This document shows positions 60,195-64,000 of a stretch of 64,000 nt of DNA, piece after piece; positions within the stretch are counted from its first letter, which is position 1; every line of letters begins with the position of its first letter. The DNA lies in assembly GCA_017403825.1 (NCBI GenBank), contig JAFRDO010000091.1, positions 1 through 64,000 of the forward strand, in the 5' to 3' direction. The notes below the pieces were generated by a model. It searched no databases and was not told where the DNA came from. It saw only the letters and a list, made by a program, of their open reading frames with translations. Made by a program: the position numbers and the translations under genes. The DNA comes from Kiritimatiellia bacterium (lineage in GTDB: Bacteria; Verrucomicrobiota; Kiritimatiellia; RFP12; UBA1067).

Positions 60195-60737
60195 ATGCTG
60201 CTTGCCTATAAAGATTGTATTGCAAAGTACGGATCGCTTTATCAGATCAACAAGGCGATTCGCGACGGTCGTTTACATAAAATCGAGCCTCGGGTTTATT
60301 CTGACACGAAAGAAGAAAACGAACTCGAGATCGTGCAGTGGAAACATCCCAATGCCGTTATGACGCTTGACAGCGCCTATTTCTACTACGGACTGACCGA
60401 CGTAATTCCAACGGAATACCATATGGCCACATCGTTTCGCGCACGGCGGATCGCCGACCCGCTCGTGCGGCAGTATTATATGCCCGAAGGGACTTTTGCA
60501 ATAGGTAAGACCAATACGCAATACTGCGGTGACGATGTCAGGATCTACGATCTTGAGCGCTTGCTGATAGAAACGGCCCGTATGAAAAGCAAGTTGCCGT
60601 ATGACTTGTACAAAGAAGTTATAACATCGTTCCGCAACAGGATAGACGAAATCTTACCTGCCAAGATACAGCTTTATCTGCGCTCTTTTCCAAAGCGCGA
60701 GGCAATAGAGAACATAATAGGAGAAGAGGTGTTCTGA
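60195..60737 (+). CDS. AbiEi-family antitoxin / regulator
   Basis: A 180-residue protein with the AbiEi layout: an N-terminal helix-turn-helix (YGSLYQINKAIRDGRLHKIEPRVYSD), then NAVMTLDSAYFYYGLTDVIP and the late IYDLERLLIETARMKSKLPYDLYKEV. AbiEi proteins repress and neutralise a nucleotidyltransferase toxin (type IV toxin-antitoxin, abortive infection). The partner gene downstream is broken. It starts just before an AT-rich spacer and lies between the two duplicated blocks. Confidence 0.85.
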   Translation: MLLAYKDCIAKYGSLYQINKAIRDGRLHKIEPRVYSDTKEENELEIVQWKHPNAVMTLDSAYFYYGLTDVIPTEYHMATSFRARRIADPLVRQYYMPEGTFAIGKTNTQYCGDDVRIYDLERLLIETARMKSKLPYDLYKEVITSFRNRIDEILPAKIQLYLRSFPKREAIENIIGEEVF

Positions 60738-60997
60738 TGGGACGCAAACCATTTGCCGAACAATTGGCAGAACTGAGGGCTGCTGGGTATCGTCTGCCGG
60801 ATGCGCAGGCGAAAGTAGCGCATGATGCGGTTCTCTATGCGATGTACAAGTGTGGGTTCAAGAAGAATGGGACCATCAAGGGTAGAGCTGTGATTCCCGC
60901 ATGCGGAAGATGCGCCAGCTGCACGGCTTACGAAATTCTTCGTTATGTAAATATTCGTAAGTTCACGCTTGATTGTTCGTATCGTAAAATGGTATAA
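60737..60997 (+). pseudogene. truncated AbiEii-like toxin
   Basis: An 86-codon frame that begins MGRKPFAEQLAELR and continues through AKVAHDAVLYAMYKCGFKKNGTIKG, which matches the N-terminus of AbiEii-type nucleotidyltransferases up to the TIKGG motif. After that it diverges into an unrelated Cys-containing tail and stops. The catalytic GGT/DxD region is missing, so toxin activity is not expected. It starts one nt after the antitoxin stop, the usual AbiEi-AbiEii arrangement. Confidence 0.65.
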
Positions 60998-60998
60998 T
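60993..60998 (+). promoter_or_regulatory. extended -10 box of AAA ATPase gene, leaderless
   Basis: TATAAT preceded by AAAATGG, 7 nt before the ATG at 61006. Confidence 0.6.
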
Positions 60999-61005
60999 GC
61001 CGGAC

Positions 61006-62133
61006 ATGGGAAATCCATTCAACTACCTTCAGTTCGCCACAGGCGACCAGTTCTACGACAGACGGGAGATTCGCAAGGACCTCCGTTCGCGTTTCCTGAG
61101 CGGACAGTCGAACGTCGTCCTGTACGGGCCTCGCCGCTATGGAAAGAGTTCGCTTGTCGCCGAGCTTGTCCGCGACCTTGAAAAAGCCGGAATCCCGTGC
61201 GTGACGCTTGACGTCGTCAAGGTGCCGTCAATAGACATGTTCGTCTCCACTTATGCGACAAAGGTGTATCGACGGCTCGCCCCTGTCAAGTTTGAATTCA
61301 AAAAGCTGGGAACTTTCCTCAAAAGCCTCAGACCAAAGATGACTTTGGACCAAACGGGCGCGGCAGGGCTTTCCTTCGAGCCGTCGGACGTGCCGATCGG
61401 CCCCGAGGCGCTGACCGAAGTGCTGGATCTCCCGCAGAAACTGCTTGCCGGAAAAGGCAGGGCCGTCATCGTGTTCGATGAATTTCAGGAGGTGAAGGAT
61501 CTTTTGCCAAACGACGGCTTCGAGCGAATCATGCGGTCAGCAATTCAGTCGCATCGAAACGTCTCGTATATCTTTCTCGGCAGCCGCTATCACATTCTCA
61601 GACGCATGTTCACCGACCACAACCGGCCGTTCTACAAGTCCGCTGTTACGATTCTTCTCGACAAGCCCCCCGTGGAAGAGAGCATCCGCTTCGTGATCGA
61701 CCGTTTCTCGAGCGCGGGGAAATCAATTGCCCGTGAAGCTGCCGAACGCCTTGTCGCCAAGATTGAGAACATTCCCTACTTCATTCAGCAGCTCGGCTTC
61801 GAGACCTTCAGACTTGCCGACGACGCGCGCCGAAAGTCCGCTTTGCCGACTGACGTCGACTCTGCCTACGCAAACCTTTCCGGCTTCAACCGTGACCAGT
61901 ACGAACAGCTGCTGCTTACGCTGTCCGTTTCCCAGAAGAAGCTGCTTATCGCCCTTGCGCACGAACGAACCAACGAATTCAACGACGGCTATCGCAAACG
62001 GCATGCGCTTGGCGTCTCGTCCACAGTTAACTCCGCCAAGGCAAAACTGATGGAGGATGGGCTGATTGAGATTTCATGCGGACAGTACGTGGTCGCAGAT
62101 CCGTTTTTCGCACAGTTTCTCCGCACGACATGA
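61006..62133 (+). CDS. AAA family ATPase (archaeal-ATPase type)
   Basis: A 375-residue P-loop ATPase. Walker A is GPRRYGKSSL near residue 40, Walker B is VIVFDEFQEV near residue 155, and sensor region YIFLGSRYHILRRMF follows; a winged-helix-like C-terminal end has HALGVSSTVNSAKAKLMEDGL. It matches the STAND/AAA_14-like family of archaeal-type ATPases common in mobile regions. The ATG at 61006 is used because an upstream ATG (60997) lies inside the -10 box. The function is unknown. Confidence 0.8.
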   Translation: MGNPFNYLQFATGDQFYDRREIRKDLRSRFLSGQSNVVLYGPRRYGKSSLVAELVRDLEKAGIPCVTLDVVKVPSIDMFVSTYATKVYRRLAPVKFEFKKLGTFLKSLRPKMTLDQTGAAGLSFEPSDVPIGPEALTEVLDLPQKLLAGKGRAVIVFDEFQEVKDLLPNDGFERIMRSAIQSHRNVSYIFLGSRYHILRRMFTDHNRPFYKSAVTILLDKPPVEESIRFVIDRFSSAGKSIAREAAERLVAKIENIPYFIQQLGFETFRLADDARRKSALPTDVDSAYANLSGFNRDQYEQLLLTLSVSQKKLLIALAHERTNEFNDGYRKRHALGVSSTVNSAKAKLMEDGLIEISCGQYVVADPFFAQFLRTT

Positions 62134-62155
62134 GGACGTGCCTATGAACACGACA

Positions 62156-62289
62156 GGATTTCGTGGGGAGGAACCCTGGCGGCACTTCATTTTTCGCAGA
62201 GATTTGGCCGTTTTGAAATACAAAACGCAATAGCGGCAGGCGTTCGATGCGGCGCGCGGTGAAGGCCACTTCCTCGACTTGCTCTGGGA
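62156..62289. repeat. duplicated block, copy B
   Basis: It repeats the last codons of the M16C gene (62156-62214) fused to the downstream spacer (62215-62289) of block A, with the middle deleted. It lies just after the AAA ATPase gene. Confidence 0.75.
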
Positions 62290-62323
62290 TGGTTTCCACG
62301 AAACTTCATGAGACCGCTGCATG

Positions 62324-63541
62324 TCATGTCAAGTTCGCGAACGGGACGGCGTACATGTGATTGCCGAAACTCAATACGTCGTTACCTGTGTAAAGGACAA
62401 TTCCAACGAATCGATCCATGCTGAACTTCGTGCGAAACCATTTAAGGTGTTTGAAATCTTCCTTTCCCACGGCAGAACCACATTTCACTTCTATCCCAGC
62501 ACAGTGTCCATCATCGCGTTCAATAACAAAATCTATTTCGCGCTTGTCGCTGTCCCTGTAATGCGTTATGCTGCAGTCGCCTGAAATGTCCACCTGGGCG
62601 ACTATCTCATGATACGCCCATGATTCTGCAAGCTTTCCGTTTATGTGTTCGTCGAAAAGCACTTTGTCTTCATCCCAACCCAGCATGCTTGACGCAAGCG
62701 AGATGTCCGTCGTGATGTATTTTGGCCTTTTGCCGATTTTGCCATAGTCGTTTTTCGACCATGCGGGAACCTTGTCAAAAAGGTAAAGCGCTGTCAATGC
62801 GGCTATGTACGATTGCGATGTTTCCCGCGTGAGGCCTGTTTTGGCACCGAACTCTTCAATCGTAAAGAGCTGAGACGTGTGCGCTAGCAGCCAAACCACT
62901 GCCGCCCTTAAGGAATCCAGCTTCCTAAGTTCTGTTACGTCGGTTATGTCCTTAGTCAGAATATCGTCGAGATAGTTGCGCACCCAGTCCTTCTTGTCTC
63001 TGCGGGAAAACTCCAACGGCTCTGGATACCCGCCCATGAACGCCGCGTGTATTAGCGATGGCTTGTCAAAGCCTTTTGAAGCGCTTCTGAAATCTTCATT
63101 GAACACTTGATCCAAGAAGTCGGGCGCAGAGCCGTTTAATTCGCCAAGCGTGAGCGTTCGCAGCCTGATTGTGCCGAATCGTCCGGCAAGAGAGTCTTTT
63201 ACGGATTTGAGAAAACGAAGATTCGAACTGCCGGTAAGAAGATATTGACCTGATGAATTGTTATGGTCAACTTTGATTTTTATTGCATCAAGCAATTCTG
63301 GCACTTTTTGTATCTCATCAATGATAAGAGTTTCGTTGTCCTTTCTGCGGACAAACAGTTCTGGATCTGACTTGGCCGCATTGACTTGCGATGATTCATC
63401 CAGCGAGCGACGCACTGCTGAATTTAAATTAATGGCTTCTGCAAGTGTGGTCTTTCCTGCTTGTCGAGCACCTGTAAGATGGATGCCGCGACGCACATCA
63501 AGACCATGTAATAGTTTTTTTTCTTGCCATCTTAATATCAT
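62324..63541 (-). CDS. AAA_14/DUF4143 ATPase
   Basis: A 405-residue intact member of the AAA_14-DUF4143 family. The P-loop is GARQAGKTTLAEA near residue 24, Walker B is LIIDEIQKVPELLDAIK near residue 72, followed by LLTGSSNLRFLKS. The C-terminal DUF4143 region has AFMGGYPEP, WVRNYLDDILTKDI and the nuclease-like EIDFVIE...GIEVKCGS. GGAGG lies 8 nt before the ATG. These proteins are abundant in mobile or accessory regions; their role is unknown. Confidence 0.88.
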   Translation of the reverse strand: MILRWQEKKLLHGLDVRRGIHLTGARQAGKTTLAEAINLNSAVRRSLDESSQVNAAKSDPELFVRRKDNETLIIDEIQKVPELLDAIKIKVDHNNSSGQYLLTGSSNLRFLKSVKDSLAGRFGTIRLRTLTLGELNGSAPDFLDQVFNEDFRSASKGFDKPSLIHAAFMGGYPEPLEFSRRDKKDWVRNYLDDILTKDITDVTELRKLDSLRAAVVWLLAHTSQLFTIEEFGAKTGLTRETSQSYIAALTALYLFDKVPAWSKNDYGKIGKRPKYITTDISLASSMLGWDEDKVLFDEHINGKLAESWAYHEIVAQVDISGDCSITHYRDSDKREIDFVIERDDGHCAGIEVKCGSAVGKEDFKHLKWFRTKFSMDRFVGIVLYTGNDVLSFGNHMYAVPFANLT

Positions 63542-63568
63542 CTAAGTACCTCCATGTTTGCAGCCATT

Positions 63569-63574
63569 ATTATA
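63569..63574 (-). promoter_or_regulatory. extended -10 box for DUF4143 ATPase
   Basis: Minus-strand TATAAT with TATGT upstream (TGTTATAAT), about 27 nt before the ATG. Confidence 0.5.
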
Positions 63575-63585
63575 ACATAGTTTTG

Positions 63586-63677
63586 GAGGAAATCGCAAGT
63601 AGGCATCAGAGAAAACCACAAGTAGACGCCAGAGGAAATCGAAAGTAGGCGTCAGGGGAAACCGAAAGTAGCAATTC
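63586..63677. repeat. four 23-nt tandem repeats
   Basis: Four consecutive imperfect 23-nt units with the core GAAAGTAGGCGTCA or close variants. Confidence 0.75.
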
Positions 63678-63725
63678 TGGTAGATTGCAATAGAGGCGGG
63701 CCTGTCGAAATGCCAGTAGTGACTT

Positions 63726-63772
63726 TGGGCAAAGGAATCTATGGGGAGACACCCCTGGAATCTATGGGGAGA
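63726..63772. repeat. two perfect 23-nt tandem repeats
   Basis: Two direct copies of a 23-nt unit containing TATGGGGAGACACCCCT, each with an internal GGGG/CCCC inverted repeat. The unit length equals that of the preceding, unrelated repeat. Confidence 0.75.
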
Positions 63773-63960
63773 CACCCCTTGCGGAGTTGCGGTTTCGAGC
63801 GGGTTCATTGATATTTTGGCAAGATAGCGCTGCCTGTCTGTATTATTACCTTATTTTGCGCCAGAGAAACACAATGATGGTTCAAGAATTTTCCGCATCA
63901 TGTTCTCAAACAAGGAGTTCAAAATGATGTGGCGCGCGGTGAAGGCCTTTTCCTCGATTC
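63773..63960. other. intergenic region at window end
   Basis: No gene recognised. It contains a 27-nt match to the duplicated block (63931-63957). Confidence 0.4.
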
Positions 63961-64000
63961 CTACATGACCTCGGCGCGGACAGCGTCGAACTCTGCGAGG
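63961..64000 (-). CDS. possible 3' end of a minus-strand gene
   Basis: The last 40 nt read on the minus strand as an open frame ending ...EFDAVRAEVM and a TAG stop at 63961-63963. Too short to identify; it may be chance. Confidence 0.25.
   Translation of the reverse strand, partial: LAEFDAVRAEVM

Noticed and set aside
63586..63772. CRISPR array at the window end
   Set aside because: Units are directly adjacent with no spacers and no cas genes are present.

Overview
The window looks like a chromosomal segment of an anaerobic PVC-superphylum bacterium, most likely Kiritimatiellota. This is an inference from gene style and content, not a database result. The left and middle parts are GC-rich and almost purely housekeeping. 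HydF ([FeFe]-hydrogenase maturation) and rubrerythrin point to a strict anaerobe. Core promoters are dominated by extended -10 boxes (TGGTATAAT or TGATATAAT). In at least seven cases the box sits only 6-8 nt upstream of the start codon, which suggests that leaderless mRNAs are common.

Layout. 1-4.5 kb: rpsB, miaA, purB and a glycerate kinase, all on the minus strand. 4.5-18.7 kb: a long run of minus-strand genes (TPR protein, LolA-like protein, AsmA-like protein, glgP, icd, a MoxR/DUF58/BatD-like set, Na/Pi cotransporter, large secreted metallopeptidase), many with 4-nt ATGA overlaps. 18.7-22.8 kb: an NSS transporter, then yraN, recA and a DUF2851 gene. 22.8-30 kb: a radical SAM gene and a complete trp operon (trpE-G-DC-B-A-F), preceded by a TTGACG/TAGAAT promoter, a leader peptide with three consecutive Trp codons and a strong hairpin with a U-tract. 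30-33.8 kb: PHP phosphatase, hydF, rubrerythrin and a GT8 glycosyltransferase.

33.9-41.2 kb is a signalling and peptide island. It holds two tandem membrane Ser/Thr-kinase paralogues, an ECF-type sigma factor, a graspetide-like RiPP cassette (MvdC/D-type ATP-grasp ligase, 42-residue precursor, ABC exporter) and two homologous putative small RNAs. The precursor, the exporter and both small RNAs share one promoter-like motif, TTGTCAGATT-N13-CGTATA, with identical spacing in all four copies. It is a strong candidate for the promoter of the linked sigma factor.

41.7-53.5 kb is a lower-GC island and the most exciting part. It encodes an McrB-like AAA+ protein, a DUF2357/PD-(D/E)XK McrC-like nuclease, a single-chain beta-beta' RNA polymerase homologue of about 1720 residues with the catalytic ADFDGD motif, and a short protein whose ends resemble sigma-54. 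A convergent RtcR-like activator (CARF plus sigma-54 AAA+ with GAYTGA) completes it. I read this as a possible self-contained, signal-gated transcription system joined to a restriction-type effector, presumably for defence.

53.7-57 kb carries odd small genes (Zn-ribbon, Gly/Ala-rich membrane protein, membrane protein with an internal prepilin-like segment, BspA-like LRR), followed by an M16C protease. 60-64 kb is a decayed accessory zone: an AbiEi antitoxin with a broken AbiEii partner, two ATPases, imperfect duplicated blocks and 23-nt tandem repeats.
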